Positions 25,326-34,154 of a DNA stretch of 64,000 bases are shown piece by piece; position 1 is the first letter of the stretch; each line of letters opens with the position of its first letter. A program made the position numbers and the translations under genes. The stretch is taken from the NCBI RefSeq assembly GCF_021018805.1, contig NC_086251.1, positions 38,944,767 to 39,008,766 of the forward strand, read 5' to 3'. The DNA comes from Prinia subflava. Taxonomy: Eukaryota; Chordata; Aves; Passeriformes; Cisticolidae. A model generated the notes under the pieces. That model did not search any database. It saw nothing but the letters and a program-made list of their open reading frames with translations, and was not told where the DNA came from.

Positions 25326-25800
25326 GATAAAAGGCAGTATCACGATGTCATAAGAAAACGCTATAAAAATTGTCAAAGAGCAGTTTGTTTGCATTTCCCC
25401 TGATTGATATGTAAATACAGTTTGAACTGTGTTTGCTCGGTCACTAGTGCTTAATAAAGAGATGAATTCACCTTTCTGTGGAACAAGTAAACAGACTTTA
25501 AACTAAGCCGACATCAGACAAAGTGGAAACGAGTTTATTTAATCGAAACTAAATCTAGTTTAAGAAAGATAAGTCAGTGTACATAATAATCCATTACAGT
25601 AATTACACCCACCACCAAATATGTGTTTATGAGGTTGTCGAGACACAATAAAATTACTTTATTTCCCCCTAAGTCTATAATGAAAAGTCACTGAGTGAAT
25701 CTCTATCAAACATGCTAACTCAAATATTCGGGGGAGGGGGCTGTAATGTTTCTCGGCTGAATTACTGCCTTTCGGTGCCACTCACTTTTGAACGTTCCTG
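25326..25800. promoter_or_regulatory. Candidate enhancer rich in forkhead-type sites
   Basis: Non-repetitive AT-rich block with several forkhead-like cores (GTTTGTTTGC, ATATGTAAATA, GTGTTTGCTC, AAGTAAACAG, GTGTTTATGAG) and homeodomain cores (AGTAATTACACC, GAATTACTGCC). FOXA factors are known upstream regulators of NKX2-1 in the foregut. The block is about 2 kb beyond the poly(A) signal. Sites are seen; function and conservation are inferred. Confidence 0.38.
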
Positions 25801-26780
25801 GATTTGAAAGAATGCATATTAATTATGTATGAAGGGGAAATGTCGACTTCACCGGAGCATTTTCCCCTCGGTCTTGCTTATAAACTCCGGGAGAAACTAA
25901 CCCTAATGAAAAATATATATATATTTTTTAAAAAATCCTTAAAATTAACCCTGCTCCCGCTTCCTCCGCGGAAGCTGGCAGCTCTACACCACGGACCAGG
26001 AATACCCAATACTTTCTTCTTTTGGCAGAAATAACAGCACTAAACTCCAGACACTCTGCCGCCCCCCCCCCCCCCCCACCCCCATCCCCCCGCCATGCTG
26101 TAGATCTGAAATGAATATTCTGCGTAGAAGAGGGAAAAAATAAAATAAAATAAAATAAAGAATCTTTGGGTTAGTTAAGAACATCGCTGTATAAATCAGG
26201 ACATAACCTAAAGAATGAAAGGTCTCGAAATTCCTGTTGACACACGTGATGTCCTCCAGTTAGAAATAAGGGGGAGGGGGTCAGAAAGAATCCGATACTT
26301 TTTTTTTTCTTCCGTGTACTTCCCTTTTTCTCCATCCAGACTAGCACTCGGTGTCCGACTAACACCAGCTATCTTGTATAAATAAGAACTGGAGCTTTCG
26401 AAAGCTGCTACTTAAATTGAAGGTTGGGTTATTTCCATCTCAGGCAACCTGTTTTATTTCACTTCAGAAATATGATTATTTCGTAACACCTCTGTAATTC
26501 AGAAGTGTTTTAATGACTGCGATAATTTTCTATGGATTTGTGAAAAAAAAAACAGAAACCGGGCAGCAGATTCAAAGGAAAACACGCTACGTGGTCTTTT
26601 AGGGTGGGGATATTTCTTATTTTGTTATATTCACAAAAGGGATATTTGGGACCTGAAAAATAGAGAATTACAGGGATTTCGGACTCATCAGATACTAGCT
26701 GCTTAGCTTCATATGCTTTATATATTTACAGGAAAGTTAACATCCTTGCATTACCGACAGTATTTGCCTTCCTACCAAAC
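25801..26780. other. Stretch without a recognised gene
   Basis: AT-rich DNA with a C16 run at 26062-26077 and an AAAAT pentamer run near 26137-26158. No gene is recognised. Confidence 0.45.
26062..26077. repeat. C16 homopolymer
   Basis: Sixteen C in a C-rich stretch that continues to about 26093 with a few A and T. Confidence 0.93.
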
Positions 26781-26784
26781 GCCC

Positions 26785-27070
26785 CTCCGTGTCTCAGCCC
26801 GGCGCGCACCTATGCGCACCCACCCACGTGCGCGCATGCACTTTCTCCTCATCTCCTTCTTTACAAACTTCCCGAATAGCTGCACAAAATAACCCCCGAC
26901 AAACAAACAAACCCCCCTTAGGTGAACGACACGAAAAACAGCACCCAAACCAACCGAGCGAAGCCCGTCTGTGCTCCAGCGAGCCGCAGCCTGCGGCTGG
27001 CCTCCGCCGGAGGAGGGGGGTGGGTGTGCGGGGGAACCTGCGTGGCCGTGTGCGGGCATGCGGGGTTGGA
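26785..27070. promoter_or_regulatory. Small CpG island just beyond the NKX2-1 3' end
   Basis: CpG-rich segment with CCCGGCGCGCACC near 26799 and GTGCGCGCATGC near 26828, and a GC-rich second half. It lies about 0.7 kb past the poly(A) signal. Confidence 0.4.
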
Positions 27071-27774
27071 TATGGAGAAAATTAAACACATGGATATGGA
27101 GAAAATAAAAGACAGCCTGATAAAGAAAATTAATTCAAACTACATGTTGTACACAATAAACTATCTTTTTATTTTGATTATAAATAAGGTGACTGTACTT
27201 CCCTTAAAATACAAGTACAAAGGAAAACCTGGTAGAAATTATATTTTTTTTCTTACAAGGTATTTAAACTGGACATTTAAATCGGACTCACGTTCTATAC
27301 TGACAGCAGGTTCTTCGTAATTTTATTCTTTTTTTTTCTAATGGCGCTAGACTTTTACCTTCTTTCTCCTCCGTGCCTTTGGCATTTGAATTTCTAGTCC
27401 CGGAATACTTTGCTTTTTCTAGCAAGAAGTCGCTGAGGTGCCCCCGCCCCCGCCCTCATCCCCCAAAAATAATTGGGCTAATGAATTTGGACTCAATTCC
27501 TTTGCTCTCGAGTTTGTGAATCCCACGAGTTTGCTTGTCCTGTTTGCACGCTGAGGACTGATCCTGTATCCCGTTAACCCTCTGGCGCAGCTCCCCTTTG
27601 GGAACAGGGTCTGGGCCCTAGGAGGGGCAGGGGCCTTCCGGGGTCTGGCAACATCCCGGGTTGTTTTTCCACCAAGAAGAAAAAAAAGCGGGGGGAGGGA
27701 AGGGAAGAAAAAGGAGAGAGATACAAGGAAAAGAGCGTCGGGAGCGGAAACCAAAGGGGGAAATAAAAAAGAAT
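27071..27774. other. NKX2-1 downstream flank without a recognised gene
   Basis: Mixed sequence, with a short direct repeat of TGGATATGGAGAAAAT at 27067 and 27091. No coding or RNA feature is recognised. Confidence 0.45.
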
Positions 27775-27791
27775 ATTCGTAATGTATATAA

Positions 27792-27797
27792 TTTATT
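27792..27797 (-). terminator. Poly(A) signal AATAAA for NKX2-1
   Basis: AATAAA on the minus strand, about 890 nt after the stop codon. It is followed on the gene strand by an AT-rich cleavage region and then a T-rich stretch (TATTCTTTTTTATTT), the usual downstream element. I saw no better signal between it and the stop codon. Confidence 0.65.
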
Positions 27798-28484
27798 AGA
27801 AGCTTCTTAGGAACTATATTTAAGCCAAATATCTACATAAGTTACAACAGGAAAAGGCGGCGTGCGCAAATAACAAACTGCCAGAGGATTTACGACGGGG
27901 TGATCAGTGTCCATAAAAAAGGTGGGGGTTGGTTTGGTTGATTGTATTTTTTTCCTTTTCTTTTTACAACAAAATATACAGGCTACTAAAAACTATGGGT
28001 TTAGTCCAACTTTTGACAGCATTATACAGCTACAGGTTCACATCAAACGTAAGGAGGAAAATAAAAGCCAAGCCTTTGATGACTCCTCGTCTCCATCCGC
28101 TGGCCCTGGCGGCAGGCTGGGAGAGACCGGGGAGGGGGAAGCTGCTTCTTGTGTCTGGGTGACGCGAATGCGTTTTTTTGGGGGGGAAAACCACCCCATC
28201 CCCCAAAATCTCTGTATTTACATGCAAGTCCTAGACGCTGGCAAAGTGTACATCTGATATCCAAGTCTTCAGACCATGCCTAAAGATGGTCCCCTGTCTG
28301 CAGACTGCTCCATGGTTATTAGTCTGAATATTTTTATACACCCCATAGGACAACTTTGGGGGAGAAAAAACATAAAGATCCCAAACCATCAACAGTAACA
28401 ATAAAACGGAACAAAAAAGTGTATCTCTCTCTTAGAGGTCCGCAGAGACCACTCAGTAAAACGGGGGAAAGGGAGAAGAGCATT

Positions 28485-28575
28485 AAAAAGAAAAAAAAAA
28501 AAAAAAAAGAAAAGAAAAAAAAAAAAGAAGAAAAAAGAAAATAAAAAAAGAAAAAATAAGAAAAAAATAAGAAGA
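28485..28575 (-). repeat. U-rich low-complexity tract in the NKX2-1 3' UTR
   Basis: About 90 bases that are nearly all A, with scattered G, on the plus strand, so U with scattered C in the mRNA. Part of it (28554-28567) is exactly complementary to an A-rich segment nearer the stop codon (28635-28648). Confidence 0.85.
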
Positions 28576-28687
28576 AAAGCACACAGTAGTTTGGAGAGGA
28601 CAGAGATTTGTGTAACTGGGAAAATCTGTTGGGTTTTTTTTCTTATTTCTTTTTGCCTTTTTTTTTTTTTCCTTTTGTTTAATCCTT

Positions 28688-30479
28688 TTACCAGGTCCTA
28701 CCGTATAGCAAGGTGGAGCAAGACATGGCAGTGCCATAGTCAGAAGTAGAAGAGTTTAGGTGAGACAAACTGGAGACTTGGCTCTGCAGAGAGGAAGGGC
28801 TGGCCGAGTGCTGTCCCATGTCTGGAGACTGCCCCGCACTGTTTGTCTGGTGGCTCTGATGCTGTCCGAGGCTGTTGCCATTGGTAGCCACTGTGATCGT
28901 TGTAGCTGCCTGCTGCTGATGGCTCTGGATAGCTGCTGTGGGTGTGTTGGAGCCTGCTTGGCAAGGCTTGCCATCCTTCACAAGCACTGGCACCGCCACC
29001 CTTCTGGGAGACTGCTGCTGCTGGCAGGAGCCGTTCTCCTGTTGCATCTGCTGCTGCGCAGCCTTGTCTTTGGCCTGGCGTTTCATCTTGTAGCGGTGAT
29101 TCTGGAACCAGATTTTGACCTGAGTCGGGGTGAGATGTATCATGCTGGCTAAATGTTCCCTCTCCGGGGCGGAGAGGTATTTTTGTTGCTTGAAACGTCT
29201 CTCCAGCTCGTAAACCTGGGCCTGCGAAAAAAGGACCCTCCGTTTCCTCCGCGGCGTGCTCTGGAGCGGGGCCATGCTCTTGCTCACGTCTCCCAGGGAG
29301 CCGAGGCTGCCCATGCCTCCCATGTTCATGCCCGAGGACGGCGCCATGAAGCGGGAGACTGCAAGGGAGAAGGCGGCACGTTTTAGGGGGCTCGGCCCGG
29401 CCCGGCCCGGCCCGGCCCGGCCCGGCCCGGCCCGAGCGGGGCCCCGCGCTCCGGCAGCCCCGCCGCCGCCTGCCCCCAGCGGAGCTCCGCAGCCCCCCGG
29501 CAGCCCAGCCCCGGCCGCGGCCTCGGGGTACCCGCGCTTCTAAGTGACGGCGTCCCCGGGCCGAGCGGTGGCCCCGGTGAATAAGGGAGACCACTCGCCC
29601 CTCGTCCTGCCCGGGGGGACAGCCAGGAAAGTACCTAATGTGACAGCCGCGGCGGCAGCGGCCGCGGCAGCGGCTCCGCCGGCGCCGGCCGAAGAGGACT
29701 CTCCCGCTGCCCTGCCGCTTCCCGGGACGCGGCCCCGGCGCCTCCGGCTTCCCCCCTCGCCCGCCCGGTGCCGGGCGGCGCGCAGGCGGACGGGCACCGC
29801 CGGCTCCCTTCGGGCCCCCGGGCCGCCGCGCTCCCGCCCCGCCGGACGGCGAGAGCCGGGCTCCCGCTCCCCGCCACAGCGGGGCTTCCGACCTCCTTGC
29901 CCCGCAAAAGCAGCCGCGGGAGGCTGGCATGCCGGGGTGGAAGGACCGGGCACGGTCCTCGGGCATGAGGAGGAATTTGGGGTGTGGGGGGCGCGTCTGG
30001 GTTTGAGACCGACTTTTGCCCTGTCGCGGACCCCCCGTGCCTTCTGCCCGCGGCGTGTCGGGGCAGCTGCGCCGCAAGCCCCCTTCGGCCACCCAGCCCC
30101 GGGCTGACTTACTTGAGGAAAAGCGCGGATCCGGGTTGGTGCCGTACCATCCTGTCGCCGAAGCGCTGTTCCTCATGGTGTCCTGGTAAGGCGGCAGCTC
30201 GCTCATGTTGCCCAGGTTCCCATTGCAATAGCCCCCCATCGTAGCATGGGAGAGCTGGGGGACCCCTGCCGCTGTCATATGGTAGGCGGCAGTCACTGTT
30301 CCGTTGTGGCCCATGGGGTGCTGCTGCATGGCCGGCTGAGAAACCTGAGACTGTCTGTAGGCTGACAGGGGAGCCCCCAAGTTACTGGCCTCCATGCCCA
30401 CTTTCTTGTAGCTTTCCTCCAAAGGACTCAAGATGTCAGACACTGAGAAAGGAGTCGTATGCTTTGGGCTCATCGACAT
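28688..30479 (-). CDS. NKX2-1: NKX2-1 (thyroid transcription factor 1), NK2-class homeodomain factor, two coding exons
   Basis: Nuclear DNA-binding factor specifying thyroid, lung and ventral forebrain; it activates surfactant, thyroglobulin and thyroperoxidase genes (known for the family). Coding exon 1 is 30479-30113 and exon 2 is 29358-28688, joined by a GTAAGT donor and a pyrimidine-rich TTGCAG acceptor that split an Ile codon (A|TC). The spliced product is 345 residues, against 371 for the common human form. Seen: a TN motif at residues 10-17 (PFSVSDIL); a homeodomain at about 159-218 with WFQN, Gln50, Asn51 and the NK2-class Tyr54; an NK2-specific domain at about 241-255 ([15 protein letters not shown]); and the C-terminus LLYGRTW. 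The low-complexity Gly and Ala runs of the mammalian protein are mostly missing. The start is the ATG of MSMSPKHTT, the conserved start of the short isoform; an upstream exon may add an N-terminal extension. Related NKX2-4 is a less likely alternative given the close match along the whole length. Confidence 0.97.
29072..29251 (-). other. Homeobox of NKX2-1 (60-residue homeodomain)
   Basis: These 180 bases lie wholly within coding exon 2 and encode the full homeodomain, starting at RRKRRVLFS and including WFQN in helix 3. Tyr at homeodomain position 54 is the NK2-class mark; in known family members it directs binding to CAAGTG-type sites rather than TAAT cores. No stop, frameshift or missing contact residue is seen. 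Confidence 0.96.
29359..30112 (-). other. NKX2-1 intron between the coding exons, GC-rich CpG island
   Basis: The 754-bp intron has a GTAAGT donor (30112-30107) and a TTGCAG acceptor ending at 29359. It is extremely GC- and CpG-rich and contains a CCCGG pentamer array near its 3' end. The frame of exon 1 runs through the whole intron without a stop, which creates a long artefactual open frame. The peptide it would give resembles no part of NKX2-1. Confidence 0.93.
29396..29430 (-). repeat. (CCCGG)7 pentamer array in the NKX2-1 intron
   Basis: Seven exact CCCGG units on the plus strand, with a partial eighth, sit about 40 bp from the exon 2 acceptor. On the gene strand this reads as GGG runs separated by CC, which fits the G-quadruplex pattern of G3 runs with 2-nt loops, so the pre-mRNA could fold there. 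Confidence 0.9.
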
Positions 30480-30489
30480 GATTCGGCGG

Positions 30490-30511
30490 CTGGGGAAAAA
30501 AAAAAAAAAAA
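30490..30511 (-). other. 3' splice acceptor just upstream of the NKX2-1 start codon
   Basis: On the gene strand a run of 16 T is followed by CCCCAG and then ten exon bases (CCGCCGAATC) before the ATG. This is a textbook polypyrimidine tract plus AG. The ten bases are open in frame with the ATG and would encode Arg-Arg-Ile before Met, as I recall for the long mammalian isoform. It implies a further upstream exon. I could not place its donor with confidence. Confidence 0.75.
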
Positions 30512-30526
30512 GGAAGGGGAGGCAAA

Positions 30527-30528
<2 letters not shown>

Positions 30529-30569
<41 letters not shown>
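30529..30569. repeat. T41 homopolymer upstream of NKX2-1 coding exon 1
   Basis: Forty-one consecutive T on the plus strand (A on the gene strand), about 18 bp beyond the 16-nt polypyrimidine tract of the acceptor. The length is likely polymorphic and prone to sequencing error. Confidence 0.95.
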
Positions 30570-30570
<1 letters not shown>

Positions 30571-30571
<1 letters not shown>

Positions 30572-30830
30572 CAAATATTCTGGTGTTGCCTTAACGCCGA
30601 TCTTGTTGGATGTACACGTAACCGAGTGGACGAAGTCCGCCTTAATTGGATTGAGTGGAGGCTCAGGGCTGCCTTTCGTTTGTTTTAGCCAGACGCCAGG
30701 TTTTAGGCTGCCACCAGAGGCGGGGCATAGGCACTAAAGCAACAAGACAATAGAAGCCTACATCTTGCCCAAGATAATTAGCTTACATGCTGATGACAAG
30801 GTAAACACCTTTAAGTTTTACTTGTCAGAT
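30571..30830 (-). promoter_or_regulatory. Candidate NKX2-1 proximal promoter or intron enhancer
   Basis: This mixed-composition block lies between two long T tracts immediately upstream of the coding exon. It has a perfect forkhead site (GTAAACA, 30801-30807), a GC-box-like CCCCGCC on the gene strand near 30722, and a TTAATTGGATT stretch holding a homeodomain core and an inverted CCAAT-like ATTGG. FOXA control of the TTF-1 promoter is established in mammals; that this block is the promoter here is inference. If an upstream exon exists, the block would lie in intron 1. Confidence 0.4.
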
Positions 30831-30910
30831 TTTTTTTTATGTCTTTAAGAAAAAAAAAATACAGAGAGGACGGGAGAGAGAAGAAAAAAAGAAAGACCCC
30901 GTGAGCACAA

Positions 30911-30913
<3 letters not shown>

Positions 30914-30960
<47 letters not shown>
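30914..30960. repeat. T47 homopolymer
   Basis: Forty-seven consecutive T on the plus strand, in the candidate upstream promoter or intron of NKX2-1. Confidence 0.95.
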
Positions 30961-31099
30961 CCTCCTCGGGGGTGGCAATATCGTGGACGGGAAACGGAAG
31001 GCAAAGCGAAAAGACCACCATTTGACTGGGTGAAAGGATTTAAAAACAGCTCCCGGGTGGCGAGGCTGTCAGCCCAGCCTTTGTGAGAGCTGGGGAAAC

Positions 31100-31880
31100 G
31101 GGGTGGACTGCCAGTAAGCCAAAGGACAGAATCTCCCTCTTCCCCCACTAAGTTTGGTCCGGAAGGAGCCCGGCCGCCGGGAGGACAGCTCTCCGGAGGG
31201 CAGATCTTTCTCTCCGAGCCACAGCTCCCCGTGCCCCGCACTCCCCGCACTGGCTCGTCAGATGCCCCGGCCGGCTGGGGCTGAACAAGCGCTTGGGGTT
31301 TCGCATCTCGGGAACACTCTCTATGTCTCCTAAGACGCTCAGCGCAAGGATCGTTTCTCTCCCTAAACCTATAAATTCCTGCCAACTAGGGATTTTTTTT
31401 TTAATATCTCGGAGAGGGGTGGAAGACACAAGTTTGCAAAATTAGGCAGTAATTTAATTGCCTGAGGGCGAGAGACTGATGAAAAATAGGTTAGCGCAAA
31501 ATGTCGCTTGTTATTCTCAAAGGCAAAGACTCTCACAGTCTCTCGTGGTCCCTCTGAAGCTGAAGCTGCTTTCTAAGGTTATTTATACAGCACGGGAGCT
31601 GGATGGAGAAGACCTCTCCGGTCATCTGCTACACGACCTTGCCAATGAATTCCCTGTAGTTTCCAATAAACTGCAATTTCTGGCACTTTCGGATCTGTTC
31701 TCGGATCCGGTGTGAAAACAAAAGCGATCCATTCACAGCCACACGCACACGTACAGGCAGCCAGTAGCTAATGTCACTCGGGTCTTTGAAGAAATCTTCC
31801 AACGCCTAGTGTCTCCAAAGCTTATATTTGGGGGTGATCCGGGCGGAGGAGAGAAACCTCCCCCGAGTGTTTCACACCCC
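31100..31880 (-). promoter_or_regulatory. Upstream region likely to hold the first NKX2-1 exon or an alternative promoter
   Basis: Moderately GC-rich single-copy DNA 0.6-1.4 kb upstream of the start codon, the distance at which the mammalian first exon lies. It carries CpG clusters near 31150-31280 and 31690-31730. I looked for an in-frame leader peptide similar to the mammalian long isoform and did not find one, so an exon here is a guess based on the splice acceptor downstream. Confidence 0.25.
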
Positions 31881-32420
31881 GGACTACGGCCCTGGCAAGC
31901 ACAATTTAATGCAGCGATTACCTGAATATTAAGAAAATTACAGCGAAGGTACAGTTAACCCTGGGACTTTGAAGTGTCAAGTAACTATTTAGTAATTGCA
32001 CTTGTAAATATGTTTGTGCTCGGCTGGTTCGTGCTTAAAAATGCAAAAGTGCACTTGCTACCCGGGAATAACTAAATATCTTTGTCTAAAGTGGCAGCAT
32101 AAATAGCCGGTCGCTTTGTGGCTGTGCTTGATATTAGTACATAAGGATCATTTTGCTTCAATTGGGAGGCTCTCATTCACTAGGCAAGAAACCGTTTAGG
32201 AGAAAGTAGGTTCCCGTATGAGAGTTAACATCCTTCAAGTGTAAGCCTCAGTCTTGATTACACTTTAGAGCTCCGCAAGAGGTGAGCTTTTCCACACAAA
32301 TATAATCGGAGGAACTTTCCTTCAATCAGGCCTCCAGCTCTCTTACATCATCTCAGCTGCTTCTTTCGGCACTAGCTCCCTCAAGGCTGAATATCCCGAG
32401 GTGGGCTGGTTGTGAGTCTG
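31880..32420. promoter_or_regulatory. Candidate upstream enhancer with clustered NK2-type sites
   Basis: AT-balanced single-copy sequence with several intact binding-site cores: CACTTG at 31999-32004 and 32052-32057, CAAGTG at 32236-32241, and the related TCAAGTA at 31978. CAAGTG is the known NKX2-1/NK2 core. The block also has TAATTG, TTGATTACA and AATTTAATG homeodomain-like cores. Position and content suggest an autoregulatory element. No alignment was possible. Confidence 0.4.
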
Positions 32421-32482
32421 CTGGGTCACCAAAGGCAGAGAAGGGCAACTTTGGGCTAGAAAGGTGTTTGGTTTTTACTTCT

Positions 32483-32484
<2 letters not shown>

Positions 32485-32516
<32 letters not shown>
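32485..32516. repeat. T32 homopolymer in a pyrimidine-rich stretch
   Basis: Thirty-two consecutive T on the plus strand, within a C/T-rich stretch that continues to about 32620. It is the third such long T tract within 2 kb upstream of NKX2-1. Confidence 0.95.
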
Positions 32517-32839
32517 CCTCTCTTTTCTTTTAAAACCTTTCAATCTTGTCTTTCCAGATCTCTGGAACATTTATTTACCCCCCGCCTGCACCCTCACACG
32601 CCCCCCTTTTTCCCCTTTCTGAGCGTATTTTTGATTATGGTCTTTGGTTTTGTTCCTTCACAGAAAGCGACTCGACCTTGCCTTAGTGGTTTGATTGTTT
32701 GGGGTTTGTGGTTGGTTTTTTTCACCCCAAATTTCTCAGACGCTCCATCCCCATGCGTCTTTCACGCGCCTTTAAAAGAAGGGGGTAGATGGAACGAAAA
32801 ACAAAATTAAATACTGCAGGATCCACCAAAACGAGGGCT

Positions 32840-33290
32840 TGGTCGACTTTAATCAGAGACTAAAGGCAGCAAGCGACCGCGCAATTTGTGGGGCAGGAGC
32901 AGGGACTCCGTTCCATCCACAGAGTGCGGGGTGGGGCGGCCGGGTAGGCCCCAGCAGCAGCTCCGGCGGCGGCAGCGGGCTGCGGACAGGCGGGCGGGGG
33001 AGACCCGCTGCGCCTGCCAGAGCTTATTTATCCTCTCACCCGAATGAGCGCAGGTTATATCGCCTCCGAGACATCGCTCGGTTAGGTTATCCCGAGCGAG
33101 TCGGGCCTTGGCTCTGCGCGGGGTCCGGGAGAGGGAAGTTAATGCGAGAGCGCTTCGTTCACCTGTGCTGGAAAGGCGGTGAGACTCTCCTGTGCACGTC
33201 TGACCGCCGAGTTACGAGTGCACGGGCAGGCGTACAGGCACAGCTACGCCTAGCTGCTTTTCGGCCCTACTAGATCGACGCGGTGCAAGG
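32840..33290. promoter_or_regulatory. CpG island upstream of NKX2-1
   Basis: GC-rich, with many CpG dinucleotides and CGG clusters near 32935-33005. There is no recognisable protein in any frame; the 144-residue frame here has no known family signature. It lies about 2.5 kb upstream of the start codon and could be an alternative or antisense promoter. Confidence 0.5.
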
Positions 33291-34154
33291 GAAACAGGTC
33301 AGCCTTTGCACCTGCTTTCCCTCCCCAGATGAGCCATAACGGGGCGAGTCACACCATGGACAAGGGGCGAGGAAACTTATTCTCTGATGCCGTGCCCCTT
33401 CACTCTCCCTTTTCTCTCAACCCCCACCGGAGTTTCGTTGGCCAGAAATGGCTGCTCCCAGCTTCTGGCAGGGGTGGCCATCCCGACACAATCCTGCCCA
33501 GGCTGCCTTTAGCGATATATTCCTTTACCTGGTGATGCTGCTTAGTAAAACACTCGAGTTAAAAAGAAATGCTAAGGAGGAGAGCAAGGAAGATGAGATG
33601 CGTTCTGCCTGGTGGAAGCATTTTCATGAGAAAGGCACGGTTTTCACCCCGTGTTTGCAGAAATGCGGCTACACGGACGTCCCTTCAATAGCTTCTGACC
33701 CCACACAATCCTTTTGATAACACTCGAGAGGTGGAAGAATGGGAGACTTTGTCAATCAAATGGTGCCAATCCCAATGGAAACGGTGCCACCAAGACCGCA
33801 GAGCGTTTCCTCATCAACTGGATTGCGGGGGCTGGGAACTCAAGGATCAGCTTTTGAAAGTGCGCTCAGGGCTCTCCAAAGACAACAATGTCTTTTTTAT
33901 ACGAGCTGCTGTGCCTCCCCAAGGGGAATTAAATATGTTCGGCCAGGCAGAGCTCGGAGGGCTCGGAGGGCAGAGAGTAAGGGTCCCACGCAAACGGCAC
34001 GCAAATTCTTTCTCAACAAGAAAGACGCTTTCTAGGTGTAACTTCTTGATACAAAGCCATGAGGTGCTCCGCGCTCCCTCTGGGTCAGTTCACAGGTACA
34101 CGTCTGGCTGCACCCCCGGCCCAGTGCTGTGTCCCCGCTGCCAGCCGGGGAGCG
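33291..34154. other. Stretch without a recognised feature
   Basis: Mixed-composition single-copy sequence between a CpG island and the minisatellite. Short frames exist but none shows a domain. A small direct repeat, GCTCGGAGG twice, lies near 33953-33970. Confidence 0.4.

Larger units (their letters stand above)
27775..28687 (-). other. NKX2-1 3' untranslated region
   Basis: Sequence between the stop codon and a good poly(A) signal, about 0.9 kb and similar in size to the mammalian 3' UTR. On the gene strand it starts with an A-rich stretch (28680-28630) followed by a long U-rich stretch (28575-28485). The rest is ordinary mixed sequence with no long open frame. The 3' limit is inferred from the poly(A) signal. 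Confidence 0.7.

Noticed and set aside
28740..30479. 579-residue minus-strand open frame starting at the NKX2-1 ATG
   Set aside because: Only its first 122 codons are NKX2-1. The rest reads through a clear intron and then exon 2 in the wrong frame. Splicing at GTAAGT/TTGCAG restores the known protein.
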